Shown: positions 35,439-43,082, counted from the stretch's first letter. The stretch is DNA of 57,648 nucleotides from Bacteroidales bacterium (GCA_017617715.1 JAFZVQ010000066.1:1-57648); one strand, 5' to 3'. Notes: generated by a model from the letters alone, not told the origin. Program-made: numbers and translations.

Positions 35439-36380
35439 CTACAATCTTGACAGGAGTATCTCTGGGTCGGTCTCCGACATCAGTGAAACAGCGAACCATT
35501 TCTTGCCAAGGTCTTTTAGGGACGCGCCGATAAGATACACTTGATTGTCCATTATTAGGAAGCGGTCGTGAGATTTGGTGAACTCTTTCACGTCGATGAC
35601 CGGGTACTGGGCATTGTGCTTGGCAATGTCAAGCTGGAATTGTGGCGATATCTTTTGTGTGTAGATGGTTGTCGAAACGCCGCCCTCCCGCTTGTCCAAC
35701 ATAGTCAGGACGGTATCATCCACATAATTATCGATGAGGACGATACGTGTCTTGGCGCTCTTGATCAGCCCGCATATGAACTCATAGGCGTCAAAGATTT
35801 GACCGTCGAAGAATATGCCCTGTTTGGGCGTGATTGAACGCTCGTCTATCTTTCGGAAGAGTTCTTCAATCAGATGATCCGTCTCAATTTGTTTATACTC
35901 GATTCTGTCAAGTCGTTGAAAAACCTGGGCGTTAGATAGAAGGAAGTGACGCATGGCTACGAATGCCTCAATTATGCGAATGCTGATATCAATGGCCTCA
36001 GGGCTATGCAGAACGGTGGAAAGCATTGCTACTCCTTGCTCGGTAAATGCGTAAGGAGGATTAGAACTGTGTTTTAATGAAGACAACCTATCGCAACTTG
36101 CGATGACTTCAGTCGCCTCTTCTTCAGTTAGCTGAAATCTGAATGATTTGGGGAATCGCTTTAGATTTCGCTTGATTTGCTCATTCAGTCGTTTTGTCTC
36201 AACTCCAAATAGTTCTGCTAAATCTTTATCCACAATAACTTCAACACCTCTGACTCTAAATATTTTGTTTTCGATGTCTCTGTTATGTAACTGGTCGCAA
36301 TTTGCGACCGGTTGTACTAAACTTATCTGGTTGCCGTTTGCATCTGGTCCATGTGTTTGAGTGTCTTTTTTCTTTGCCAT
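35439..36380 (-). CDS. ORF6N-domain protein with C-terminal phospholipase-D-like domain
   Basis: 313 residues. An N-terminal ORF6N DNA-binding-type domain (about 33-145) has FRVRGVEVIVDKDLAELFGVET (motif VDKDLAELFGV), NLKRFPKSFRF and PYAFTEQGVAML. The C-terminal domain (about 185-313) resembles phospholipase D nucleases, but the HKD motif is HDRFLIMD (271-278) with IGASLKDLGKKWFAVS. ORF6N proteins are common phage- or mobile-DNA-associated genes in this phylum. The gene is visibly more AT-rich than its neighbours. Two palindromes lie inside the coding sequence, each encoding the same short motif (VANCDQL at 25-31, IASCDRL at 93-99). Confidence 0.85.
   Translation of the reverse strand: MAKKKDTQTHGPDANGNQISLVQPVANCDQLHNRDIENKIFRVRGVEVIVDKDLAELFGVETKRLNEQIKRNLKRFPKSFRFQLTEEEATEVIASCDRLSSLKHSSNPPYAFTEQGVAMLSTVLHSPEAIDISIRIIEAFVAMRHFLLSNAQVFQRLDRIEYKQIETDHLIEELFRKIDERSITPKQGIFFDGQIFDAYEFICGLIKSAKTRIVLIDNYVDDTVLTMLDKREGGVSTTIYTQKISPQFQLDIAKHNAQYPVIDVKEFTKSHDRFLIMDNQVYLIGASLKDLGKKWFAVSLMSETDPEILLSRL
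36090..36104. repeat. In-gene palindrome ATCGCAACTTGCGAT
   Basis: A perfect palindrome with one central base, inside the ORF6N gene. It shares the core TCGCAA-n-TTGCGA with the palindrome at 36293-36309 and lies in the same reading frame. Confidence 0.6.
36293..36309. repeat. In-gene palindrome GGTCGCAATTTGCGACC
   Basis: A perfect 17-base palindrome (one central base) near the start of the ORF6N gene. A related half site, AGCGACCGC, lies just upstream of the ATG near 36423-36431. The set could be autoregulatory operator sites or copies of a small palindromic repeat. Confidence 0.6.
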
Positions 36381-36841
36381 ATCAATAAGCGTTAATTATC
36401 CAATGAGTATGAGGTCACAAAAAGCGACCGCAAACATGTCATATAGAATTGTGAAGGGAGCTGCTTCCTAGATGCGGAAGACTTACCATGCTCCTGATTT
36501 CATTACCGGCCGATTCGACGACCGTCTTGCTAAACACAATACCTTAGATTTGCAGCGTAGTTTTCTGCAGGATCAAGGTTGTTCACAAATATAGTGAATG
36601 CTATTAAACCAAGCAAGTAATGTATCAATAATCTCGCGATACCGCTCTTTTTGGGGGGCTCTCAGCGACACCCTTACGAGCAATACGCTACAAAACCCTC
36701 GGAGGGACTCCTGAACTTATCCATGAGGTCCTCCGCCGCAAATGTTGCGAAATAGAGAAAGGGGCCTTTCTCCGGAGGCTTTGTGGCTGAAGTAAGTTTG
36801 CGCCGATGTGCGTAATCGGAAACTGCTGAGTTACTTACTTC
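36381..36841. other. 461-base intergenic region, AT-richer, with inverted repeats and no convincing gene
   Basis: It contains a promoter for the ORF6N gene at 36586-36593, a short perfect hairpin GAGAAAGG(GG)CCTTTCTC at 36755-36772, and related CGGAGG/CCTCCG repeats at about 36699-36778 that could pair in alternative ways. No long reading frame or RNA family was recognised. The composition differs from the flanking GC-rich genes, consistent with acquired DNA. Confidence 0.5.
36586..36593 (-). promoter_or_regulatory. Promoter of the ORF6N gene (TTG, 20 bases, TATATTTG)
   Basis: The -7 box TATATTTG has a TTG exactly 20 bases upstream. If used, the ORF6N gene would have a 5' leader of about 200 bases. 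Confidence 0.55.
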
Positions 36842-38686
36842 TCACGGTTGGAAAGAGCTCACGGTGGAGGCGTCGAGGACTTCGGCGAGGTCGCGGACGG
36901 GGCGGTCGGAGTAGCGGCGGAAGGTGGAGAGGCAGAGGGGGCAGGCGGTGGCTATGGCGTCGGCGCGGCTGCCGTAGAGGTTGTCCAGGGCCTTTCTGGT
37001 CATCACTTCCCTGTGGGCGAAATCGAGTGTGAGGCTGCCGAGCGAGCCGCCGCAGCAGATACTTTCAGCCCTGTTCTTTTCGGCCTCGGCAATGCCGGCG
37101 GCCTGGCCGATGAGCTTGCGAGGCGTTTCATAGATGCCGCAGCCGCGGCCCAGCTCGCACGGGTCGTGGTAGACATAGCAGATGTCGCTCTTCTCGAGCT
37201 TCAGTCTCCCCTGCTCGAGCAGCTCTGCAAAGAAGTCGGCGTAGTTGACCACACGCACACCGGGCAGCGAATAGCGCTCGGTGAATATCTTGTAGCAGAT
37301 AGGACAGCTCACCAGCAACACGGAAGCGCCGCTGCCCAGGATAATCTCCTGATTCTTGCGGATTAGGGCAAGGGCGGCGTCGATGCGGCCGGCGGTCAGG
37401 AGCGGGCGTCCGCAGCACAAGCCTTCCTCGCGGTCCATCCATGTGAACTCCACCCCGGCCTTCCCGAGCAGCGAGGTCACGGCCTTCCCTATCGACGGAG
37501 TCAGCCTCGTCATGCATCCGGAGAAATACAGCACCTTCGGTCCGGCGGCGGCCTTCGACACCTGTGCCGCCGCGGCCTGCACGAGCGGAGCCGTGTCGAT
37601 GGCGGCGAAATCCGGGGTCAGGCCGTATCGCCGCACCGAGCGCTGCGCCACACGCATCTTCGGCCCTTCCACCCCCACCTGGCACACCGCCTCACACTTG
37701 CCGCAGAGCAGGCACTTGTCGCTAATTTCCTCGATGCGTTTCTCGTTGCCGCGCCTGATCTGGCGGTTCAGATAGACCGTGCAGTCCTTGATGTTGACCT
37801 TCTGCACACTCATCGGGCAGGCGTCTATGCACACGCCGCAACCCGGACAGCTGAGCACCTGCATCTTGGCGAAGCCCTTGCGGGGATGCCTGATACGCAG
37901 GCCGGCGTTGCGCATGGGGATGAGCATCATCTCGGCAGGGATGTGCATATAGCGCGTGAACGGAAGCACTACCATGAAGATACCCAGAGCAATGCTGTAG
38001 GCCCACCAGGTCGGCAGGAGGTTAAGGTCGTTGCCCAGGAACTGGCGGAAAACCCAGTTGGCCGGAATGGTCAGGAAGGAGCCGCCGCTGATATGGGCCG
38101 TAAAACTTTCTGCCAGAAGCCGCAGGGGGAAAATGGCCCAGAGCGAATAAAGGCCGATGCGGTCCAGCATGCTGGGACGGGTGGTTCGGCGCATCCCGAA
38201 AAGCCTGGAGCGCACTCTCTTTATCATCGCCAGCGCGATGCCGGAAAGCACCAGCAGCAGGAAAAAGTCCATAAGGAAGAAGAGCACGGCTCCCCCTATC
38301 GTGGACTCGTTATTGGCGACGAAGTAATTGAAAAAGATAGGATAATAGAACAGATGCACACGCTCCGGGCAATAGATGAAGACTTCCAGGTGACCCAGCA
38401 GGATGAGCATGAACCATCCGAAAGCGATGCTGGAATGCATGAAACCAAGCATCTTGTTGCGCTTCCATAACTTAACGTGCAGCAGGCAGTTGCAGAATAT
38501 GTCCCAAATATTCTTAAGGGCGGTGGCGGGCGTTATGAGAGAGAGCAGGAACTTGCGCCTGTCTTCCCGGGGCAGCTGCCAGAGGATACGGAATAACCCG
38601 AACAGGCAGTAGCCGAGCACGAACACCATCCCGACAAGGAACGGCAGCACGAAAGGGTCGAATCCTATGGCAAACCTCTCTTTCAT
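36842..38686 (-). CDS. Membrane-bound Hdr-like protein: cytochrome-b-type membrane domain, two [4Fe-4S] sites, two CCG domains
   Basis: 614 residues that fuse what are separate subunits in HdrDE or DsrMK. Residues 10-250 hold about five membrane spans with possible haem histidines (H84, H99, H198, H248), NarI/HdrE-like. Two [4Fe-4S] sites follow (C280/283/286/290 and C325/328/331/335). Then come two CCG motifs (C391, CC424-425, C461xxC464; and C510, CC544-545, C582xxC585), the cysteine-rich module that binds non-cubane clusters in HdrB/HdrD. It probably exchanges electrons with menaquinone at the inner membrane. The start at 38686 overlaps the ferredoxin-like gene stop (ATGA). Partner and substrate are unknown. 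Confidence 0.88.
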   Translation of the reverse strand: MKERFAIGFDPFVLPFLVGMVFVLGYCLFGLFRILWQLPREDRRKFLLSLITPATALKNIWDIFCNCLLHVKLWKRNKMLGFMHSSIAFGWFMLILLGHLEVFIYCPERVHLFYYPIFFNYFVANNESTIGGAVLFFLMDFFLLLVLSGIALAMIKRVRSRLFGMRRTTRPSMLDRIGLYSLWAIFPLRLLAESFTAHISGGSFLTIPANWVFRQFLGNDLNLLPTWWAYSIALGIFMVVLPFTRYMHIPAEMMLIPMRNAGLRIRHPRKGFAKMQVLSCPGCGVCIDACPMSVQKVNIKDCTVYLNRQIRRGNEKRIEEISDKCLLCGKCEAVCQVGVEGPKMRVAQRSVRRYGLTPDFAAIDTAPLVQAAAAQVSKAAAGPKVLYFSGCMTRLTPSIGKAVTSLLGKAGVEFTWMDREEGLCCGRPLLTAGRIDAALALIRKNQEIILGSGASVLLVSCPICYKIFTERYSLPGVRVVNYADFFAELLEQGRLKLEKSDICYVYHDPCELGRGCGIYETPRKLIGQAAGIAEAEKNRAESICCGGSLGSLTLDFAHREVMTRKALDNLYGSRADAIATACPLCLSTFRRYSDRPVRDLAEVLDASTVSSFQP

Positions 38687-39009
38687 TGCTTCTTCCCGTA
38701 AATTCGGCACAAGCTCAGAATCAAGTGCCGGGTGTTAATACCTCTGGGACAGACCATGGTGCATTTCCCGCACAGCATGCAGCAGGACAGCATTTTCTCC
38801 ACATCCTTGCCGCGCTGGAGGTTAAGGATGAGCTTGCGTACGCTCATGCCCGACCATGGGCCGGCGGTGCAGGTGGATGTGCAGGAGCCGCAGGACATGC
38901 ACACGCGCACGCCCGGCTCCAGGGCCTCCAGCTTATGATAGAGCCCAAGGTCAACCTCATCCAGTTTCACGGAAGAACTCCTGGACAGCCCGAAACCGAA
39001 ATCAATCAT
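38683..39009 (-). CDS. HdrC-like double [4Fe-4S] protein
   Basis: 108 residues. Two [4Fe-4S] motifs: C37/C40/C43/C47 (CMSCGSCTSTC) and C77/C80/C83/C87 (CMLCGKCTMVCP), spaced as in HdrC. An extra cysteine (C76) precedes the second site. It probably wires the flavoprotein to the membrane subunit. The ATG at 39009 lies eight bases inside the end of the HdrA-like gene, and its stop overlaps the next start, so it is translated in strict sequence with its neighbours. Confidence 0.9.
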   Translation of the reverse strand: MIDFGFGLSRSSSVKLDEVDLGLYHKLEALEPGVRVCMSCGSCTSTCTAGPWSGMSVRKLILNLQRGKDVEKMLSCCMLCGKCTMVCPRGINTRHLILSLCRIYGKKQ

Positions 39010-40015
39010 TGCCGCTCAGGTAATTATGGATATCGAGCGCTGCGGCGCGGGCCTCGCCCACGGTCTCGGGGACGGTCTTGGTGCCGGTGCAGGCGCCGGC
39101 GAAGAAAATGCCGGGGCGGTTGGACTCATTGATGCGGTAGATGTTGTCGCGGCTGCGCATGAAGCCGTCGGAATCGACGTCGGCGCGCACCATGCGGGCC
39201 AGGCTCTGGGTGTCTTCGTTGCAAAGCATGCCGGACATCAGCACCAGCAGGTCGGCGCTGAGCTTCACCGGCGTGCCGGCAAGGGTGTCTTCAGCCTTCA
39301 GCACCACGCGGCCGTCGATGTCTTCCGATACTTCGGACACGCGCCCGCGCACGAAATGGATGCCGTGGTCGCGCTGGGCGGCTATGTAGAAGTCTTCGTA
39401 CTTCTTGCCGAAGAGGCGAAGGTCCATGTAGAAACACCATATATCGGCCTGCGGGAACTTCTCCTTCATCTCGATTGCCTGCTTGATGGCTGTCATGCAG
39501 CACACCTTGGAGCACTGCGGGTTGCCGGCCTTGAGGTCACGGGAGCCGACGCAATGGACAAAGGCAACGGAGGCGGGATTGTCCGGGATACGGTAGTCGG
39601 GCGCGCCACCCAGCCAGGCCTCAAGGTCGGAATTGGTGACCACATGGTCGTAGACACCGTAGCCGTATTCCTCCTTCCGGGAGGCGTCGAACAGGCGGAA
39701 GCCGGTGGAAATCAGCACCGCGCCGCACTGCAGGTTGACGCCGTTGGACAGCATCACGCTGTAGCCGCTGCCCAGGCGGTTCATGTTGGCGACGCGGGTG
39801 CGGTAATACACCGTGACGCCGTCAAGCCCGGCGGCGAGCTGCTCCACCAGCTCCCGTGCGGACATCATGTCCGGGAAGAGCTTGTACCAGCCTGCTACGT
39901 GGCCGCCCAGGTGGTCGGATTTCTCCACGATCACGGGCTCATGGCCGAGTTGCAGGAGCCTGCGGGCCGCTTCCATTCCGGCTATACCGCCTCCTATTAT
40001 CGCTATCTTTTCCAT
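39002..40015 (-). CDS. HdrA-like FAD and iron-sulfur protein, compact form
   Basis: 337 residues, about half the length of a methanogen HdrA. The FAD-binding N-terminus is IAIIGGGIAGMEAARRL, then VIVEKSDHLGGHVAGW. The HdrA cysteine motif is present: C155 (HCVGSRD), C168, C172 and C173 (CSKVCCMTAIKQA). A C-terminal flavin segment GIFFAGACTGTKTVPETVGEA follows. The extra ferredoxin domains found in larger HdrA proteins are missing. In relatives HdrA holds the flavin where electrons split; whether bifurcation occurs in this compact form is unknown. It lies three bases after the HdrB-like gene. Confidence 0.88.
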   Translation of the reverse strand: MEKIAIIGGGIAGMEAARRLLQLGHEPVIVEKSDHLGGHVAGWYKLFPDMMSARELVEQLAAGLDGVTVYYRTRVANMNRLGSGYSVMLSNGVNLQCGAVLISTGFRLFDASRKEEYGYGVYDHVVTNSDLEAWLGGAPDYRIPDNPASVAFVHCVGSRDLKAGNPQCSKVCCMTAIKQAIEMKEKFPQADIWCFYMDLRLFGKKYEDFYIAAQRDHGIHFVRGRVSEVSEDIDGRVVLKAEDTLAGTPVKLSADLLVLMSGMLCNEDTQSLARMVRADVDSDGFMRSRDNIYRINESNRPGIFFAGACTGTKTVPETVGEARAAALDIHNYLSGND

Positions 40016-40018
40016 ATG

Positions 40019-41089
40019 CTAACAACATTTGAGCACCGTGGGCATCTGGGGCTTGAGAAGATCTTCCTTGTTGACGCCCAGATACTTGGCAGAAGGGTCG
40101 TATTCAATTCCTATCTTGTCCAGCAACGGCTCCACGGCCACCTGGTGCAGCTGCAGGCCGAGATCCCATGGGTCGTAGCCCAGCACGAGGCCGGCCAGTT
40201 CTTCGTATGTGAACACGGGTATGCCGAAGCCGTCGCGGCCATAGGTCTTGCCGGTCTGCTCGGCAATCACGTACTGCCAGCGGTCCAGGAAATACGGGCA
40301 CCCCGGGCAGTTGGTGATGATGGCGTCCGGATGGTAAGGCTCCATGGATTCGAACTTCTTATGGGTGTTGGAGACGCTGTAGCCACGGTTGGCCTTGACG
40401 AGGTACTGCCTGAAGCCGAAGCCGCAGCAGTGCCTGCGTTCGGGGTAATCAACGACCTCGCCGCCCCAGGATTCCACCATCCCGCTCAGCACGCACGGGT
40501 ATTCTGCGCCGCCTATGCCTTTGTGGGGAAACATTTTGGAGTAGTGGCAGCCGATATGCTCCACTATGCGCAGGGGCAGACCGGTCTCCTTGTCCACCAG
40601 GCGGAACCGGGCGCGTTCGGCTATTTCGCTGCGGTATTTATACACGAGGTCGCTGGCGTGGGCCACGTACTCCGGCTTGTCGAATTCGCGGCGGGTGGCC
40701 TTCCATAGGTTTTCACGTATGCGGGCCTCCAGTTCCGGGTATTCGCGCCAGGTTTCCAGGATTTCGGTGTAATTGCCGAAAGAAGTAATGCAGCTGGTCA
40801 CGAGATTTTTGTAGCCGGCCTCCTTCATCAGGGCGAACTGGCGGGCCACTATGGTCATCGCCGTCTCCTGCGGTATGGTGTCGCTGTGGTAGGCTATGCC
40901 GCCGCAGGTTGTGTGGTGTTCGGTCTCGTAGATGTCGTGCCCCAGCAGGTCGCGGCAGATGGCGAGAAAGTATTTTTCCGATGCCGGGAAGAAATTCTGC
41001 CGTATGCAGCTCCGGACGTAGAACCAGCCGTCGGCGGGTATATCTTTCTGGTAGTCGGACCAGATTCTCTGTTTGCCCTGGTAGATCAT
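40019..41089 (-). CDS. HdrB-like CCG-domain protein with one degenerate CCG motif
   Basis: 356 residues with two CCG-type domains. The second is complete: C181 (GCHYSKMFP), CC221-222 (RRHCCGFGFRQ) and C261xxC264 (NCPGCPYF). The first is eroded: C28 (RSCIRQNFFPASE), a single C62 (TTCGG instead of CCG) and C100 followed by ITS rather than a second cysteine. One non-cubane [4Fe-4S] cluster is therefore likely, rather than the two of true HdrB. HdrB is where a disulfide is reduced in methanogens; the substrate here is unknown. The ATG overlaps the HdrC-like stop by four bases. Confidence 0.88.
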   Translation of the reverse strand: MIYQGKQRIWSDYQKDIPADGWFYVRSCIRQNFFPASEKYFLAICRDLLGHDIYETEHHTTCGGIAYHSDTIPQETAMTIVARQFALMKEAGYKNLVTSCITSFGNYTEILETWREYPELEARIRENLWKATRREFDKPEYVAHASDLVYKYRSEIAERARFRLVDKETGLPLRIVEHIGCHYSKMFPHKGIGGAEYPCVLSGMVESWGGEVVDYPERRHCCGFGFRQYLVKANRGYSVSNTHKKFESMEPYHPDAIITNCPGCPYFLDRWQYVIAEQTGKTYGRDGFGIPVFTYEELAGLVLGYDPWDLGLQLHQVAVEPLLDKIGIEYDPSAKYLGVNKEDLLKPQMPTVLKCC

Positions 41090-41781
41090 TCGTTATTGAA
41101 ATGGCCGGTTGAACAATGGGTGAATGTGTATTCAGCGTACTCCTCCATGGTCATGCCCATCTCCTTTGCCTTCGCGCGGGAGTGTTTTTCCACAAGTTCC
41201 AGGCGTTCGGTGCCGCCGGTGACGTCGTAGATTGCCTTGAGTTCGTCGAGGTCTTCCTGAGGGATCTTGCGGAGGGCGCCCGGCCCTTTGCCCCGATAAT
41301 TTGCGCCCAGACGGGCGTAGACCTGTTCCTTGTGGTCCAGGGCCCATTCGAAGACGGGGCCGGATTCGGGGTGGTCTTTGTAGGCAAAGGTGGCGGGGTG
41401 GACGCAGTAGCCGTAATTGAGCACGTTGCCGTTCAGCACTTTTGTGAGGGGGTAGATTTGCCGCCCCTTTTCGGATTCGGTGAAGAAGCCCAGGCGTATG
41501 CTGAGGTCGCGGAGGGCCATTATGACGAGCCCGGGGCCGTTCTTCCTGGGGCATCTGGTCACGCAGCTCATGCATTCGCCGCAGTACCAGATGGTGTCGC
41601 TTTTCAGAAGGGATTCAATCTTGCCGTTGTCGCGGGTCTGCACGATGGACACGATCTTGCGGGGGTCGTATTTGTAAAACTCCGCCGCCGGGCAGACCGC
41701 CGTGCATGTGCCGCAATTGATGCAGGTGTGGAACCCTTCCTTGAACCGGTAATCCTTATTTAGCTCTTCAAAATAGTCCAT
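41086..41781 (-). CDS. HdrC-like [4Fe-4S] protein, first gene of the Hdr-like operon
   Basis: 231 residues. Two [4Fe-4S] motifs: C20/C23/C26/C30 (CINCGTCTAVCP) and C67/C70/C73/C77 (CGECMSCVTRCPRKNGPG). A helical C-terminal half of about 150 residues follows, ending in TFTHCSTGHFNNE. The ATG at 41781 fits the family start; sequence upstream in frame crosses the promoters and rpsF. The -7 box TAATTTTG ends six bases before this ATG, so the mRNA should be leaderless or nearly so. Translation of all five genes is then coupled by overlaps or a three-base gap. Confidence 0.9.
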   Translation of the reverse strand: MDYFEELNKDYRFKEGFHTCINCGTCTAVCPAAEFYKYDPRKIVSIVQTRDNGKIESLLKSDTIWYCGECMSCVTRCPRKNGPGLVIMALRDLSIRLGFFTESEKGRQIYPLTKVLNGNVLNYGYCVHPATFAYKDHPESGPVFEWALDHKEQVYARLGANYRGKGPGALRKIPQEDLDELKAIYDVTGGTERLELVEKHSRAKAKEMGMTMEEYAEYTFTHCSTGHFNNE

Positions 41782-41787
41782 GGAGAG

Positions 41788-41818
41788 CAAAATTAGAAAA
41801 AGTTTGGAAATTCTCAAA
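41788..41818 (-). promoter_or_regulatory. Promoter of the Hdr-like operon (TTTG, 19 bases, TAATTTTG)
   Basis: The -7 box TAATTTTG is at 41788-41795 and the -33 TTTG at 41815-41818, a near-perfect phylum consensus. The -33 element lies inside the spacer of the divergent rpsF promoter. Confidence 0.75.
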
Positions 41819-41834
41819 AGAATAACTATCTTTG
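41803..41834 (+). promoter_or_regulatory. Promoter of rpsF-rpsR-rplI (TTTG, 20 bases, TATCTTTG)
   Basis: The -33 TTTG is at 41803-41806 and the -7 TATCTTTG at 41827-41834. The two divergent promoters cross over each other, so polymerase should not be able to sit on both at once. Confidence 0.75.
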
Positions 41835-41837
41835 CGT

Positions 41838-41852
41838 CCCCAAATTTTGGGG
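41838..41852 (+). promoter_or_regulatory. Leader hairpin CCCCAAATTTTGGGG upstream of rpsF
   Basis: A perfect 15-base palindrome immediately after the expected start site, 24 bases before the rpsF ATG. It could stabilise the mRNA or be a protein-binding leader; it does not obviously match the S6:S18 leader motif. Confidence 0.45.
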
Positions 41853-41875
41853 CTAAGTTATTATTTACAAACATT

Positions 41876-42286
41876 ATGATCAAACAGTACGAAACCGTTT
41901 TCATTGCAACTCCCGTTTTGTCTGACACCCAGATGAAGGAAGCGGTTGCCAAGTACACCAAGCTCATCACCGACAATGGCGGTGAGGTCGTGTACGAAGA
42001 GGATTGGGGGCTCAAGCAGCTCGCGTACCCAATCCAGCACAAGACATCAGGTTTTTATTACCTGATCGAATTCAAGGCGGACCCTCAGTTCGTCGCTACT
42101 CTCGAGACCCAGTATCACCGTGACGAGCGCATCATCCGCTTCCTCACCGTGGCCCTGGACAAAGATTCCATCGCCTATGCCGAGCATCGTCGCCAGATGC
42201 GCGCCGGCAAGGCTGCAGCAAAGGCCGAAGAAGTTCCCGCCGAGGAGCCCCAGGCCATCGAAGAACCTGAAATTGTGGAGGAATAA
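41876..42286 (+). CDS. rpsF: 30S ribosomal protein S6
   Basis: 136 residues. The S6 fold signatures are YETVFIATPVLSDTQMKEAV, GGEVVYEEDWGLKQLAYPIQHKTSGFYYLIEF and DERIIRFLTVALD. The C-terminus is an acidic, alanine-rich tail (EEVPAEEPQAIEEPEIVEE). The ATG at 41876 is chosen by similarity to the family start; longer frames upstream run through the promoter. It binds S18, encoded three bases downstream. Confidence 0.97.
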   Translation: MIKQYETVFIATPVLSDTQMKEAVAKYTKLITDNGGEVVYEEDWGLKQLAYPIQHKTSGFYYLIEFKADPQFVATLETQYHRDERIIRFLTVALDKDSIAYAEHRRQMRAGKAAAKAEEVPAEEPQAIEEPEIVEE

Positions 42287-42289
42287 GTC

Positions 42290-42562
42290 ATGGCAGCTAT
42301 CGAAAACAACGAAATCCGTTATCTGAACCCTCCTACCGTAGAGGTTCGCAAGAAGAAGTACTGCCGTTTCAAGAAGGCAGGCATCAAGTATGTGGATTAC
42401 AAGGATCCCGAGTTCCTCAAGAAGTTCCTCAACGAGCAGGGTAAGATTCTCCCCCGCCGCATCACCGGTACTTCCCTCAAGTTCCAGCGCAAAGTCGCCC
42501 AGGCAGTGAAGCGCGCCCGCTCCCTCGCCCTTCTTCCTTACGTTACCGACCTCCTTAAATAA
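42290..42562 (+). CDS. rpsR: 30S ribosomal protein S18
   Basis: 90 residues. The S18 motifs [44 protein letters not shown] and the basic [20 protein letters not shown] are intact. It lies between rpsF and rplI in the usual order. Confidence 0.98.
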   Translation: MAAIENNEIRYLNPPTVEVRKKKYCRFKKAGIKYVDYKDPEFLKKFLNEQGKILPRRITGTSLKFQRKVAQAVKRARSLALLPYVTDLLK

Positions 42563-42572
42563 TTGAAGCGCT

Positions 42573-43013
42573 ATGAAGATTATACTTAAGAAAGATGTTG
42601 CCAATCTCGGCGATGCCGGAGAGGTGGTAGAAGTAAAGACCGGTTACGCTCTCAATTATCTGGTTCCCCAGGGATTCGCCGCCATCGGCACCCCCGCTGC
42701 CCTGAAGCAGCATGAGGAGACCATCCGCCAGAGGGCCCACAAGGAAGCCAAGAATATCGCCGAGGCTGAGGCCAAGGCCGCCAAGATTTCCGCCGAGACC
42801 CTCCAGATCGCTGTGAAGGTCGGTGAGAACGAGAAGCTCTATGGCAGCGTCACTGCAGCCCAGGTTGCAGCCGCCCTCGTGGAGAAAGGTTACGAAGTTG
42901 ACAAGAAGAACGTCGAAGTTCCTGAAATCAAGGAGCTTGGCGAGTTCGAGGCCAAGGTGAAGTGCTACAAGGGCGTCTTCGCCACCCTCAAGCTCAACGT
43001 CGTCGCAGAGTAA
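42573..43013 (+). CDS. rplI: 50S ribosomal protein L9
   Basis: 146 residues. The N-terminal domain MKIILKKDVANLGDAGEVVEVKTGYALNYLVPQG (key motif GYARNYL-like GYALNYLVP) is followed by the long connecting helix and a C-terminal domain (KLYGSVTAAQVAAAL). It is the last gene of the rpsF operon and is followed by a GC-rich hairpin with a T-rich tail. Confidence 0.98.
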   Translation: MKIILKKDVANLGDAGEVVEVKTGYALNYLVPQGFAAIGTPAALKQHEETIRQRAHKEAKNIAEAEAKAAKISAETLQIAVKVGENEKLYGSVTAAQVAAALVEKGYEVDKKNVEVPEIKELGEFEAKVKCYKGVFATLKLNVVAE

Positions 43014-43032
43014 TCCTGAATCCTGTTCCCTT

Positions 43033-43067
43033 AAGCGGTCGAGCCCCTGGCCCGGCCGCTTATTTTG
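43033..43067 (+). terminator. Terminator of rpsF-rpsR-rplI
   Basis: AAGCGG (43033-43038) pairs with CCGCTT (43056-43061) around a GC-rich loop and is followed by ATTTTGTCTT. It is a moderate intrinsic terminator. Confidence 0.6.
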
Positions 43068-43082
43068 TCTTCCCCCTCGTCC

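Noticed and set aside
36595-36780. Possible remnant of a small gene in the intergenic region upstream of the ORF6N gene
   Set aside because: Minus-strand translation gives short fragments broken by stops and no match to a family I know; better described as a region with inverted repeats.
41838-41852. An S6:S18 ribosomal-protein leader upstream of rpsF
   Set aside because: The hairpin is a simple palindrome without the bulged CCG-type feature expected of that leader, so it is reported only as a hairpin.
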